NCBI RefSeq assembly: GCF_042657365.1
Contig: NZ_JBHSKT010000007.1
Coordinates: 124,001-188,000, forward strand
DNA: 64,000 bases
Source of the DNA: Adhaeribacter_A terreus
GTDB lineage: Bacteria; Bacteroidota; Bacteroidia; Cytophagales; Hymenobacteraceae
Direction of reading: 5' to 3'
A model generated the notes under the pieces. It did no database searches. It was given only the letters and a program-made list of their open reading frames with translations, and was not told the origin of the DNA. This document shows positions 19,018-27,349 of the stretch, one piece after another. The translations under genes and the position numbers were made by a program. Numbering within the stretch: position 1 is the stretch's first letter; each line of letters opens with the position of its first letter.

Positions 19018-19047
19018 CACTTTTTTGGTTTAAAACCCTACCGTTTT
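19018..19047 (-). repeat. D30 element, - orientation
   Basis: CAC, 15 nt (TTTTTTGGTTTAAAA), core CCCTACCG (19036-19043). A degenerate further copy may overlap the atpD promoter at 19248-19277. Confidence 0.75.
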
Positions 19048-19223
19048 TTCTGCCTGCGAAGCGGTTTTATGTTGTTCATTTGTAATGCTTTAAACTAATT
19101 TATTGCGGAAATGTTCAGGGCCTTTTTTTATTGTTGCAGCTTTTAAGAACGGTCAATTACGCAGAAATTTCTGGTTCGAAGGGCATTTGGTAGAAATGTT
19201 CAGAAACTTTTAAAAACTATCGG

Positions 19224-19254
19224 TTTGAAATTCGGGAAATAAGCATTAGTTTTG
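19224..19254 (+). promoter_or_regulatory. atpD promoter
   Basis: TTTG (19224-19227), 19 nt, TAGTTTTG (19247-19254). This fits the Bacteroidota -33/-7 consensus and leaves a leader of about 45 nt. Confidence 0.75.
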
Positions 19255-19305
19255 CGGCCTGAAAGAATACTGTTCTTACATACTTTATATTATATAGTAA
19301 AACAC

Positions 19306-20811
19306 ATGGCAAATATTGGCAGGATTACCCAGGTTATCGGTCCGGTAGTGGACGTTAGCTTCTCTGGTGAATCATCAAAGTTACCAAACATCCTCGATGC
19401 GCTTGAGGTAATCAAAGAAAACGGCCAGCGGATCATTCTGGAAGTGCAGCAGCACTTGGGCGAAGACCGCGTTCGGACCATTTCCATGGACTCTACCGAA
19501 GGTCTGACCCGCGGCACACAGGTGAACGACCTGGAAGGCCCGATCACGATGCCAACCGGCGATGCTATTAAAGGCCGTCTGTTCAACGTAATTGGTGAAG
19601 CGATCGATGGTATTGCCCAGCCGGTAGCAACCAAACGTTTGCCAATTCACCGCGCTGCGCCGCGTTTCGAAGACCTGGCAACTTCTTCCGAGATCCTTTA
19701 TACTGGTATTAAAGTTATCGACTTACTTGCTCCTTATGTAAAAGGTGGTAAAATTGGTCTTTTCGGTGGTGCCGGTGTAGGTAAAACTGTATTGATCATG
19801 GAGCTGGTAAACAACATTGCAAAGGCTTACTCAGGTCTTTCAGTGTTTGCCGGTGTAGGTGAGCGTACCCGCGAAGGAAACGACTTACTGCGCGAATTCT
19901 TAGAATCTGATATCATCCGTTACGGCGAAGAGTTTAAGCACTCTATGGAAGCCGGTGGCTGGGATCTGACAAAAGTAGATCAGAAAGAACTGGAAAAATC
20001 ACAAGCAACCCTAGTGTTCGGTCAGATGAACGAGCCTCCTGGGGCACGTGCTCGTGTGGCTTTATCTGGTCTTACCATTGCTGAAAACTTCCGTGATGGC
20101 GATGGCGAAGGTGCTGGTCGTGATATCCTTTTCTTCATCGACAACATTTTCCGCTTTACGCAGGCAGGTGCTGAAGTATCGGCTCTTTTAGGTCGTATGC
20201 CATCGGCGGTAGGTTACCAGCCAACACTGGCAACAGAAATGGGTGCTATGCAGGAGCGTATTACTTCTACCAAGCGTGGTTCCATTACTTCCGTACAGGC
20301 CGTTTACGTACCTGCGGATGACTTGACTGACCCGGCTCCGGCTACAACGTTTGCTCACTTAGATGCAACAACCGTACTTTCCCGTAAAATTGCCGAGTTA
20401 GGTATCTATCCTGCAGTAGACCCTCTGGATTCTACTTCCCGCATTCTTTCTGTTGATGTTCTGGGTGCTGATCACTACAACACTGCTCAGCGTGTAAAAG
20501 AGATTCTACAACGTTACAAAGAACTTCAGGATATCATCGCCATTCTTGGTATGGACGAACTTTCTGAAGAAGATAAGCTGGTTGTATCGCGTGCCCGTCG
20601 TGTGCAGCGTTTCTTATCGCAGCCATTCCACGTTGCGGAGCAGTTCACCGGTTTAGCTGGGGTTCTGGTAGATATCAAAGATACTATCAAAGGCTTCAAC
20701 GAGATCATGGACGGTAAATACGATCACCTGCCAGAAGTTGCTTTCAACTTAGTAGGTTCTATTGAAGATGCCGTTGCCAAAGGTGAAAAACTGATGGCAG
20801 AAGCGAAATAA
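19306..20811 (+). CDS. atpD: F1Fo ATP synthase subunit beta
   Basis: 501 residues from the ATG at 19306 (MANIGRITQVIGPVVDV); the longer frame from 19252 adds residues without family likeness and overlaps the -7 box. The catalytic beta subunit of the F1 head makes ATP at the inner face of the cytoplasmic membrane. Visible are the beta-barrel N-terminus, the P-loop GGAGVGKT, GERTREGNDL, the Walker B strand (ILFFIDNIFRFTQAG) and the ALLGRMPSAVGYQPTLA loop. It is followed by atpC. The other ATP synthase genes are not in the window, so atpDC forms a separate unit, which is common in Bacteroidota. Confidence 0.98.
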   Translation: MANIGRITQVIGPVVDVSFSGESSKLPNILDALEVIKENGQRIILEVQQHLGEDRVRTISMDSTEGLTRGTQVNDLEGPITMPTGDAIKGRLFNVIGEAIDGIAQPVATKRLPIHRAAPRFEDLATSSEILYTGIKVIDLLAPYVKGGKIGLFGGAGVGKTVLIMELVNNIAKAYSGLSVFAGVGERTREGNDLLREFLESDIIRYGEEFKHSMEAGGWDLTKVDQKELEKSQATLVFGQMNEPPGARARVALSGLTIAENFRDGDGEGAGRDILFFIDNIFRFTQAGAEVSALLGRMPSAVGYQPTLATEMGAMQERITSTKRGSITSVQAVYVPADDLTDPAPATTFAHLDATTVLSRKIAELGIYPAVDPLDSTSRILSVDVLGADHYNTAQRVKEILQRYKELQDIIAILGMDELSEEDKLVVSRARRVQRFLSQPFHVAEQFTGLAGVLVDIKDTIKGFNEIMDGKYDHLPEVAFNLVGSIEDAVAKGEKLMAEAK

Positions 20812-20814
20812 ATT

Positions 20815-20900
20815 GTTTAGTTGTTGGTTGTTCGTTATTAGTTGTTGGGTTTCCTGATAAATAAAACGAACAACCACCAACCAGCAACTAACAACCATAA
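20815..20900. repeat. imperfect inverted repeat between atpD and atpC
   Basis: Left arm TTTAGTTGTTGGTTGTTCG and right arm (minus strand) GTTAGTTGCTGGTTGGTGG... are inverted variants built from GTTGTT/GTTGG words. The repeat could fold in the mRNA between the two cistrons and set their expression ratio. Confidence 0.55.
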
Positions 20901-20902
20901 TT

Positions 20903-21148
20903 ATGCATTTAGAAATAATCACTCCGGATAAAAAGGTTTTCGAAGGCGAAGTTATCGGAGCTAAATTTCCGGGAACCAAAGGCTCTTTCGAAGTTCTGAA
21001 TAACCACGCGCCACTGATCAGTACGCTGGAAAATGGTGAACTTCGGGTAACGACTACTTCAGGCTACCAATACTTCAACATAGATGGCGGAGTGGTAGAA
21101 GTGCTGAACAACAAAATTGTAGTTTTAGCCGAAGCCGTTCTGAGCTAA
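20903..21148 (+). CDS. atpC: F1Fo ATP synthase subunit epsilon, short form
   Basis: 81 residues: only the N-terminal ten-stranded beta-sandwich domain (MHLEIITPDKKVFEGEV...FPGTKGSFEVLNNHAPLISTLENGELRV). The C-terminal helical hairpin that inhibits rotation in longer homologues is absent. Short epsilon subunits are usual in this phylum. It sits 91 nt after atpD across an inverted repeat and is followed by a strong terminator. Confidence 0.95.
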   Translation: MHLEIITPDKKVFEGEVIGAKFPGTKGSFEVLNNHAPLISTLENGELRVTTTSGYQYFNIDGGVVEVLNNKIVVLAEAVLS

Positions 21149-21166
21149 GCCTGAATATTACTTATA

Positions 21167-21204
21167 TAAAAAAGCCTTTCTCTTAATCGGGAAAGGCTTT
21201 TTTG
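21167..21204 (+). terminator. terminator of atpDC
   Basis: Stem AAAAAAGCCTTTC / GAAAGGCTTTTTT with a 10-nt loop. Confidence 0.9.
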
Positions 21205-21209
21205 TGTTT

Positions 21210-21239
21210 AAAACAGTAGGGTTTTGGAGGGGAAAAGTA
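21210..21239 (+). repeat. D30 element, + orientation
   Basis: AAAA, core CAGTAGGG (21214-21221), 15 nt, GTA, directly after the atpDC terminator. Confidence 0.75.
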
Positions 21240-21258
21240 ATAAAGGTGAATTATGTAT

Positions 21259-21639
21259 CTAGTCTTCTTGCCAACAAGAAATGCAAAGTTTAATACAGCT
21301 ATCAGCTAATTTCTTTAAACGTACGGGTTCAAACTCTAAATTACATTGATCTTTATAAGCATATAGAAACCAAATAGAGATTGCGTCTCTATTAATTTCT
21401 AATTTAAAGAGCTCTTCAGATTTTGAAATAATAATATCAGTGTAATAGGTTATAAAATCGAAGTAGGGATCGGTAATTTTTTCTTCCACTTCGTGTTGCC
21501 ACAAATTAGGCCCATTTTTAAGCTCAACTTCAGAAAAGGGTATTCTTTCAGAAGGAGAAAGTGCTAAGATCTCAGAAATAGATTGATAAGTTTCAAAACT
21601 AGGTTCAAATATAATCTGAAGATTATAAAAATTCGCCAT
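21259..21639 (-). CDS. hypothetical protein, possibly DUF4279-like
   Basis: 126 residues, no signal peptide or membrane segment, probably cytoplasmic. The C-terminal pattern CNLEFEPVRLKKLADSCIKL with a mid-protein LWQHEVEE resembles DUF4279 proteins (often immunity-like or orphan). The match is by eye only. The gene is clearly richer in A and T than its neighbours and its codon choice differs, which hints at recent acquisition. It lies 21 bp downstream of the sugar-modification trio on the same strand. Confidence 0.6.
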   Translation of the reverse strand: MANFYNLQIIFEPSFETYQSISEILALSPSERIPFSEVELKNGPNLWQHEVEEKITDPYFDFITYYTDIIISKSEELFKLEINRDAISIWFLYAYKDQCNLEFEPVRLKKLADSCIKLCISCWQED

Positions 21640-21660
21640 TACCTAACTTTTAGAAACACC

Positions 21661-22791
21661 TTAAATAAAAACCTTCTTCACTTCCTTTACAATTCTGGCC
21701 AGATCTTCTTCCTGTAAATCGCTACCCGAAGGCAGGCATAAACCATTCTGGAATAAATTCTCACTCACTTTTTCGCCATAAAAGGGTAGCGTTTTAAAGA
21801 CCGGCTGCAAATGCAAAGGCTTCCAGAGTGGCCGACTTTCTATATTGCAGGTCTCTAAATGCAGGCGAATTTTTTCCGGCGAAACGCTACTGTTTTTAAG
21901 CGTAAAAGTGCTGAGCCAACGGTTACTGAAATGTCCGGTTGGTTCTTTTAGAAACTGTATTTCCTCTATCTGCTGAAACGCTTCCTGGTAAAAACTGAAA
22001 TTCTCGCGGCGCTGTTTCACCCGTTTTTCCAACACCTCCAATTGTCCGCGGCCAATTCCAGCCGAAATGTTGCTGAGCCGGTAATTGTAGCCGATCTGCG
22101 AATGCTCGTAATGCGGCGCCGGATCTTTGGCCTGCATGGCTAAAAAACGCGCTTTCTCTACGTATTCTTTATTTTCCGAAACCAAGGCGCCGCCGCCTGA
22201 AGTAGTGATGATCTTGTTGCCGTTGAAAGAGAAAATGCCGATGTCGCCGAATTTACCCGCATTGCGTTTTTTGTAAGTTGATCCTAATGCTTCGGCTGCA
22301 TCTTCAATTACCGGAATTTCAAAGTGACGGGCAATTTCCAGCAATTCATCCATTTTAGCTGGCATACCATACAAATGAACCAGAATAAGCGCTTTCGGCT
22401 TTTTACCTTTTTTGATCCGGTCCTGAATGGCTAGTTCCAGAAATTCCGGGCTCATATTCCAGGTTTCCGGTTCCGAATCTATAAAAACTGGTGTGGCTCT
22501 AAGGTAAACGATGGGATTAGCGGAAGCCGAAAAAGTGAACGAAGAACACAAAACTTCATCTTCGGGGCCAACGCCTAAGAGAATTAAAGCCAGGTGAATA
22601 GCTGCCGTTCCGGAAGAAAGTGCCACGGAATAAGCTGCACCCGTTTTATCGCAGAGTTCACGCTCGAAACCTTCAATGTTCGGGCCGGCCGGCGCTACAA
22701 AATTGTCTTCAAAAGCTTTATGAACGTAATTCAGCTCGTGGCCACCCATGTGTGGCGGCGATAAATATATGCGGTTAGGCAGGTGTTTCAT
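21661..22791 (-). CDS. DegT/DnrJ/EryC1/StrS-family PLP aminotransferase (PglE-like)
   Basis: 376 residues. It transfers an amino group to a nucleotide-activated keto-sugar, PglE/WecE-like. Visible are the N-terminal LSPPHMGGHELNYV, the PLP-site SSGTAAIHLAL, the acidic VIEDAAEALGS, and the Schiff-base lysine in FSFNGNKIITTSGGGAL. It overlaps the acetyltransferase gene upstream by 17 bp and ends the trio PglC-PglD-PglE, which in Campylobacter makes and loads diacetylbacillosamine for glycan assembly. A D30 copy lies inside (21766-21795), encoding KTLPFYGEKV. The precise sugar is inferred from the trio. Confidence 0.9.
   Translation of the reverse strand: MKHLPNRIYLSPPHMGGHELNYVHKAFEDNFVAPAGPNIEGFERELCDKTGAAYSVALSSGTAAIHLALILLGVGPEDEVLCSSFTFSASANPIVYLRATPVFIDSEPETWNMSPEFLELAIQDRIKKGKKPKALILVHLYGMPAKMDELLEIARHFEIPVIEDAAEALGSTYKKRNAGKFGDIGIFSFNGNKIITTSGGGALVSENKEYVEKARFLAMQAKDPAPHYEHSQIGYNYRLSNISAGIGRGQLEVLEKRVKQRRENFSFYQEAFQQIEEIQFLKEPTGHFSNRWLSTFTLKNSSVSPEKIRLHLETCNIESRPLWKPLHLQPVFKTLPFYGEKVSENLFQNGLCLPSGSDLQEEDLARIVKEVKKVFI
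21766..21795 (-). repeat. D30 element inside the aminotransferase gene, - orientation
   Basis: CAC, 15 nt, core GGGTAGCG (21784-21791). The encoded residues KTLPFYGEKV echo KTVPFLLEKL at 63418-63447. Confidence 0.7.
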
Positions 22792-23428
22792 GCGATTTTA
22801 TGATGCGCGCCGGAAGTCCGGCGGCGGTGCAGTTGGCAGGCAGCGACCGGGTTACCACCGCGCCTGCACCAACAATAGAATTTTCCCCGACCTCAAGTAG
22901 CTGAATAACGGTGGCGTTGGTACCAATATAAACTCCCCGGTTCAGTTTAACGTTTCCGGCCAGGTTTATTGCATACATCAGCGAACAAAAATCGTCAACT
23001 TCTACATCGTGTGCCAGCGTGGATGCCGGGCTCACCTGTACGTGTTTTCCGATCTTTACGTTGGTGGTAATGACTACATTTTGCGCAATTACACTGCCTT
23101 CGCCAATTTCGCAGCGCTGGTAATCGCGCAGTTGCACAGAAGGGTGAATAAGGACAGGAAATTTGATGTTCGGATTTTCGATCTGCTCAAAGACCTTGCG
23201 CTTCCATTTGCTGTTGCCAATGCCAATTACCAGATGCAATTCCGAAGCAACGGCGTTCAATTCTTTGATCGAACCGAGGTACGGAAATCCGTCTATGGCC
23301 TTCGTGAAACGCTGTTCGTCGTAAAAACCGGTAATGTTCCACGTGGGCGCAGCTTCGTTTATCTGCTGAATAAGCAAGGCGATCTCTCTGCCCAAACCGC
23401 CGGCACCAAAAATAGCAATGTCTTTCAT
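22775..23428 (-). CDS. PglD/NeuD-type sugar O/N-acetyltransferase
   Basis: 217 residues. Rossmann-like N-terminus (IAIFGAGGLGREIALLI) that binds the UDP-sugar, then a left-handed beta-helix of hexapeptide repeats (about 90-210: GEGSVIAQNVVITTNVKIGKHV, VGENSIVGAGAVVTRSLP) that binds acetyl-CoA. It acetylates the amino-sugar made by the downstream aminotransferase. Start and stop overlap its operon neighbours closely, so translation is probably coupled. Confidence 0.88.
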   Translation of the reverse strand: MKDIAIFGAGGLGREIALLIQQINEAAPTWNITGFYDEQRFTKAIDGFPYLGSIKELNAVASELHLVIGIGNSKWKRKVFEQIENPNIKFPVLIHPSVQLRDYQRCEIGEGSVIAQNVVITTNVKIGKHVQVSPASTLAHDVEVDDFCSLMYAINLAGNVKLNRGVYIGTNATVIQLLEVGENSIVGAGAVVTRSLPANCTAAGLPARIIKSHETPA

Positions 23429-23461
23429 AGGCCAATCCGTGTGCTTACGAAGTTAAGGCTT

Positions 23462-24085
23462 TTAATCGGTTTTCGCAGGTTTTCCGCTTCCCCGGAATTT
23501 TTCCATGGTCGCCTGGCCTTCGGCGCTGGTTTCGTGGCTGCGGAATATTTTCAGAAATGTAAGCGCCAGAATTTTCAGATCGAGCCAAAGCGAAATGTTC
23601 TGCACGTAAAACAGATCGAGCCGGAAACGTTCTTCCCAGGTTTGCCGGTTGCGGCCATTTACCTGCGCCCAACCCGTAATGCCCGGTTTCACGTTGTGCC
23701 GCTGCATTTCTTCCACAGAATAAAGCTCCAGGTATTCAACCAGCAAAGGCCGCGGACCAACCAGACTCAGTTCGCCTTTCAACACATTAAAAAGTTGCGG
23801 CAATTCGTCTAAAGAAGTTTTCCGGATAAATTTCCCAAGCGTAGTAAGGCGTTCTGCATCGGGCAGTAAATTTCCGTTCGCGTCCTGTTTTTCGTTCATG
23901 GTCCGGAATTTATAAATGGTGAATATTTTCCCGTGCAAACCCGGCCGCTGCTGTTTGAAAAACACCTTGCCCTTGTTCCCGAAAAACGCTATCAGAATCA
24001 CGATAAAAAGTACTGGCCACAACAAAATCAGCAGCAGTAAAGCCACGAAAAAGTCAAAAGTCGGTTTTATGAATTTCGGATACAA
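23462..24085 (-). CDS. PglC-type undecaprenyl-phosphate phosphosugar transferase
   Basis: 207 residues. Monotopic membrane enzyme that moves the phospho-sugar from UDP onto the lipid carrier, the first step of glycan assembly. One re-entrant hydrophobic segment (about 8-30), then VFFKQQRPGLHGKIFTIYKFRTM, the catalytic pair in TSLDELPQLFNVLKGELSLVGPRPL, and KPGITGWAQVNGR, all family hallmarks. The C-terminal tail SAEGQATMEKFRG extends beyond the minimal family length. First gene of the trio; no PglF-type dehydratase gene is present in the window. Confidence 0.92.
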   Translation of the reverse strand: MYPKFIKPTFDFFVALLLLILLWPVLFIVILIAFFGNKGKVFFKQQRPGLHGKIFTIYKFRTMNEKQDANGNLLPDAERLTTLGKFIRKTSLDELPQLFNVLKGELSLVGPRPLLVEYLELYSVEEMQRHNVKPGITGWAQVNGRNRQTWEERFRLDLFYVQNISLWLDLKILALTFLKIFRSHETSAEGQATMEKFRGSGKPAKTD

Positions 24086-24136
24086 GTAAGGCAGATTTTA
24101 ATTGTCGAAGGTAATCTTTCTGCATCAATTAAACCG

Positions 24137-24166
24137 AAAACGGTAGGGGAAATAGCCGAAAAAGTA
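24137..24166 (+). repeat. D30 element, + orientation
   Basis: AAAA, core CGGTAGGG (24141-24148), 15 nt, GTA. Confidence 0.85.
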
Positions 24167-24243
24167 GTGACAAGGCTTGACCTGTCCGCACATTATTGCG
24201 AAAAGTATTGCTTCATCCTGATTCAATCATAAAAGACTGCTCT

Positions 24244-24293
24244 TTCGGATCTATTGATCCGGAAGCGACCTGTTGCGGGTCTATTGACCCGCG
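24244..24293. repeat. twin hairpins with identical TATT loops
   Basis: CGGATC-TATT-GATCCG followed 12 nt later by GCGGGTC-TATT-GACCCGC. Neither has a T-run, so they are not plain terminators. They could be protein or RNA-binding sites upstream of the trio. Confidence 0.5.
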
Positions 24294-24381
24294 TGTTTCT
24301 CACGTACGCCGATTGATAAATCCGTTGCAGGTAATATTCGGATAAAAATATCCAAAAAAGCAGTATAGCTTAAACCAATGA

Positions 24382-24411
24382 AAAACGGTAGGGAAAATGG
24401 TCTGAAAAGTC
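24382..24411 (+). repeat. D30 element, + orientation
   Basis: AAAA, core CGGTAGGG (24386-24393), 15 nt (AAAATGGTCTGAAAA), GTC; 66 nt before the ispE start. Confidence 0.9.
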
Positions 24412-24476
24412 GAATTTAACTGTAGCTTTTTACTGGCAGATAAATTTCGCAACTTTGCTTTTCAAACGCTTTCCGC

Positions 24477-25286
24477 ATGATCTTATTTCCGAATGCTAAA
24501 ATAAACATTGGCCTGAACGTGACCGAACGCCGCGCCGATGGATTTCATAACCTCGAATCGGTATTTTACCCGGTAAACTGGTGCGATGCGTTGGAAATTC
24601 TGCCTTCGGAAGAAACGGAATTCACATCTTCGGGCATCGAAATTCCCGGCAACCCGGAAAGCAATTTGTGCCTGAAAGCATACGAATTATTGAAAATCGA
24701 TTTTGAGATTCCGCCGGTAAAAATGCATTTGCATAAGAATATCCCGATCGGTGCAGGTTTGGGTGGCGGTTCTGCCGATGCGGCTTTTGCCCTGAAAGGT
24801 TTAAACGAACTTTTTGAACTCAATCTAACTTCCGAACAACTCGAAAATTACGCCCGGAAACTAGGCGCCGATTGTGCTTTTTTTATTCAGAATAAACCGG
24901 TTTATGCGTTCAACAAAGGCGATGAATTTGAGGCGGTAAAACTGCATTTAAGCGGTTTTCAGATCATAATAGTTTACCCGGAAATTCATATTACCACCGC
25001 CGAAGCTTACGGAAAAATTAAACCAAAGCCTGCCGAAATTCCGGTGAAGAAAGCTGTACAAAACGCTATGGAAAACTGGCAAAAAACTGTTTTCAACGAT
25101 TTCGAAACGGCCCTTTTTCCAACCTATCCAATTCTTCCGGAACTGAAAAAACAGCTTTACAATGCCGGTGCAGTTTACGCTTCCATGACCGGTTCCGGTT
25201 CGGCGGTTTTCGGCATTTTTAAGAAAGAGATTCCGGCCAGTCTAAACTTTCCGGACAGTTTCAGAAGCTGGCAGGGAAGTCTTTAA
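24477..25286 (+). CDS. ispE: 4-(cytidine 5'-diphospho)-2-C-methyl-D-erythritol kinase
   Basis: 269 residues. ATP-dependent GHMP kinase of the MEP isoprenoid pathway. N-terminal FPNAKINIGLNVTERRADGFHNLESVFYP, ATP-binding IPIGAGLGGGSADAA, and C-terminal ASMTGSGSAVFGIF are all present. Length is normal for Bacteroidota. The segment VQNAMENWQKTVFNDFE is encoded partly by a D30 copy (25060-25089), yet it aligns with the family pattern (I/M..W......NDFE) without a gap. The 3' end overlaps the convergent EamA gene by 45 bp. Confidence 0.96.
   Translation: MILFPNAKINIGLNVTERRADGFHNLESVFYPVNWCDALEILPSEETEFTSSGIEIPGNPESNLCLKAYELLKIDFEIPPVKMHLHKNIPIGAGLGGGSADAAFALKGLNELFELNLTSEQLENYARKLGADCAFFIQNKPVYAFNKGDEFEAVKLHLSGFQIIIVYPEIHITTAEAYGKIKPKPAEIPVKKAVQNAMENWQKTVFNDFETALFPTYPILPELKKQLYNAGAVYASMTGSGSAVFGIFKKEIPASLNFPDSFRSWQGSL
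25060..25089 (+). repeat. D30 element inside ispE, + orientation
   Basis: AAAA, core CGCTATGG (25064-25071), 15 nt (AAAACTGGCAAAAAA), CTG. Encodes QNAMENWQKT. Confidence 0.85.
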
Positions 25287-26177
25287 TTTCAGCCGGCGCT
25301 CGTACCAGGAATCCAGGATCGGGTAAATGAAAACGGCTCCCAGAATTATGAGTGCGCCGTAGTAAAATCCCGCCGACATTTTCTCCTTTTCCCCGAAGAT
25401 TAGCCACGCCAATACAATACCATATACCGGTTCCAGATTCACAGTCAGGTTCATGGCAAACGCCGAAATTTTCTGCATGAGTCGCACTGCCGCCGTATAA
25501 GCATAAACCGTACAAACCAGCGTCAGGAGAAGCAAATAAACCCAATCCATGCCGGTCAGGCTAAAATCCAGCGCGTTGTTTTCGGCGAAGAACGAAGTGT
25601 AGATCGGTAAGAATAAAATCGTACCTATGCAGGCGCCCAGCATTTCGTAGCAACTGATAGTAGCCGATGGATATATTTTGGTTAGCCGGCTGTTGATGAT
25701 TGTAAAGATTGCGGCCATTAAAGCAGAGCCCACTGCCATGGTAATTCCCACAGCATGGTCGAATTCGAACTGGAAGATCACGTACAGGCCGATCATGATG
25801 ATAATTGCCAGCAGGATTTCGTGTGGTTTAATTTTTTTGCTCGTAAAGATCGGTTCCAGCAAAGCAGTCCAGAGGCTGGAAGTTGCCAAACCCGCCAGGC
25901 AAATAGAAACCGAAGAAACCCGCGCCGAAGCAAAAAACAGGATCCAGTGCGCGGCCAGCAAAAAACCAACGCCCAAAATTTTCAAAAACGGTAGGGTTCC
26001 GATCTTAAAAAGTCCTTTCCGGAATTTAATGATCAGCGCCAGCGAAAGAAATGCAATTAACGTGCGTATCGCCACCAGCTCCACCGAAGGAATCGTAATG
26101 AGTTTGCCTAAAATGGCGGTAAATCCCCACAGGAAAATAATGAAATGTAACTCGATAAAATCTTTTAAGCGGGGCAT
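25242..26177 (-). CDS. EamA/DMT-superfamily permease
   Basis: 311 residues with ten predicted membrane segments arranged as two EamA repeats (second repeat from about GSALMAAIFTIINSRL). It belongs to the drug/metabolite transporters, inner-membrane exporters of small metabolites; the substrate cannot be told. Typical pieces are IIFLWGFTAILGKLI, the LLAAHWILFFASARVSS helix and LEPVYGIVLAWLIFGE. A D30 copy (25985-26014) encodes LFKIGTLPFLK in a loop. Convergent with ispE, overlapping tails. Confidence 0.88.
   Translation of the reverse strand: MPRLKDFIELHFIIFLWGFTAILGKLITIPSVELVAIRTLIAFLSLALIIKFRKGLFKIGTLPFLKILGVGFLLAAHWILFFASARVSSVSICLAGLATSSLWTALLEPIFTSKKIKPHEILLAIIIMIGLYVIFQFEFDHAVGITMAVGSALMAAIFTIINSRLTKIYPSATISCYEMLGACIGTILFLPIYTSFFAENNALDFSLTGMDWVYLLLLTLVCTVYAYTAAVRLMQKISAFAMNLTVNLEPVYGIVLAWLIFGEKEKMSAGFYYGALIILGAVFIYPILDSWYERRLKLKTSLPASETVRKV
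25985..26014 (+). repeat. D30 element inside the EamA gene, + orientation
   Basis: AAAA, core CGGTAGGG (25989-25996), 15 nt, GTC. Antisense to the gene; encodes LFKIGTLPFL. Confidence 0.85.
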
Positions 26178-26267
26178 TGCTATTAATTAGGAATTAAAAA
26201 TTAGGGATCAGAAATTATCTCGCGAAACAATTTCTAATAAAGAAAAGCCAACAACGAAAACAAATTC

Positions 26268-27344
26268 CTATCGCGGTACCGTTTTGTAAAGCACTGCGCC
26301 AATTACGGAAAAGATCATTAGCGGAATCCAGGACGCCAGCATGGGTGGTACGTCGCCAACCTGGGCTAAGCTGCGGCTCATGATCACGAAAATGATGAAA
26401 ACGAAGGCCAGCGCAAACCCCAAAGCAATTTGCAAACCTACACCTCCGCGTGATTTCCGGGAGCTGAGAATCACCCCGATAATGGTAAGGACGATGATGG
26501 CAAACGGATAACTGAAACGTTCGTATTTTTCGATCAGGTAAATTTCCGTATCGTCGGCGCCGCGGGCTTCTTTTTCGGCAATGTAGCGGTTCAGTTCGGG
26601 CAGGGTAAAGGTTTCTGAAAGGCGATAGGTGCTGGCAAAATCTTTCGGCAACAAATTCAGCGTAGTATCCATGGCCTGGCCGTAGCTGAGCGTTTCTTTT
26701 TCGCCATTAAATGTGCGCAGGGTATAATTATCGATACGCCATTTTTTCTTTTCCGGGTTCCACGAAATTACTTCCGAAGTCAGTTTGCTTTTCAGGTCGG
26801 TGCCTACAATATGCTCCAGCGCGAATTTATAACCCACGTTGGCCGTGTTGTTGTAGCTTTCCATATACACGTAACTTTCCGGGCCAACCCTTATGTGAAT
26901 GTTGCGCGCATCGTAATTGAACGGGTTTTTGATGTACTTGATCTCGAAAGCCACCCGCGTTTTATTCGCATTCGGAATTACCCAGCCTATCAGTCCGAAG
27001 ATTGCTGCCCCAATAATTACCGCCCCAATAATGTAAGGCACCAGCAAGCGCCTGAAACTCACGCCACTACTCAGAATTGCAATAATTTCGGTATGCGAAG
27101 CCAGCTTAGCCGTAACGAAAACCACCGCAATAAACACCGTGATCGGGCTCAGCATGTTGGCATAGAACGGAATGAGATTGAAATAATAATCGAAGAGAAT
27201 AGACCCGATGCCCACGTTATTCTTAATGAAATCGTCGTTCTTTTCAGTGAAGTCGATCACGCAGATAATGAGCACGCAAAGCAACACCACAAACACAAAC
27301 GTGGTCAGGAATTTCTTCAGAATATATTTATCTAAAAGCTTCAC
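26268..27344 (-). CDS. LptF/LptG-family permease of the lipopolysaccharide exporter
   Basis: 358 residues. Inner-membrane subunit of the Lpt machine that lifts lipopolysaccharide out of the inner membrane. N-terminal LLDKYILKKFLTTF is the family start. There are three membrane helices, a periplasmic beta-jelly-roll (about 130-250), then three more helices ending WIPLMIFSVIGAVLYKTVPR. Which of LptF or LptG cannot be decided without a partner gene. The flanking spacers are AT-rich inverted repeats. Confidence 0.9.
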   Translation of the reverse strand: MKLLDKYILKKFLTTFVFVVLLCVLIICVIDFTEKNDDFIKNNVGIGSILFDYYFNLIPFYANMLSPITVFIAVVFVTAKLASHTEIIAILSSGVSFRRLLVPYIIGAVIIGAAIFGLIGWVIPNANKTRVAFEIKYIKNPFNYDARNIHIRVGPESYVYMESYNNTANVGYKFALEHIVGTDLKSKLTSEVISWNPEKKKWRIDNYTLRTFNGEKETLSYGQAMDTTLNLLPKDFASTYRLSETFTLPELNRYIAEKEARGADDTEIYLIEKYERFSYPFAIIVLTIIGVILSSRKSRGGVGLQIALGFALAFVFIIFVIMSRSLAQVGDVPPMLASWIPLMIFSVIGAVLYKTVPR

Positions 27345-27349
27345 TTTTT

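Larger units (their letters stand above)
18669..19305. other. 637-bp divergent intergenic region
   Basis: AT-rich, no gene. It contains the upstream region of the T9SS gene on the left, one D30 copy and the atpD promoter on the right. Confidence 0.6.
24086..24476. other. 390-bp intergenic region between divergent pgl-like trio and ispE
   Basis: No gene. Two D30 copies and a pair of small hairpins with the same TATT loop (24244-24293). Confidence 0.6.

Noticed and set aside
23009..23812. 267-residue + strand frame
   Set aside because: Antisense shadow of the PglD-like and PglC-like genes, which have complete family motifs.
26270..26285. D30 copy around CGGTACCG near the lptF/G stop
   Set aside because: The core is present by sequence, but neither flank has the A/T block and the GTC-type end.
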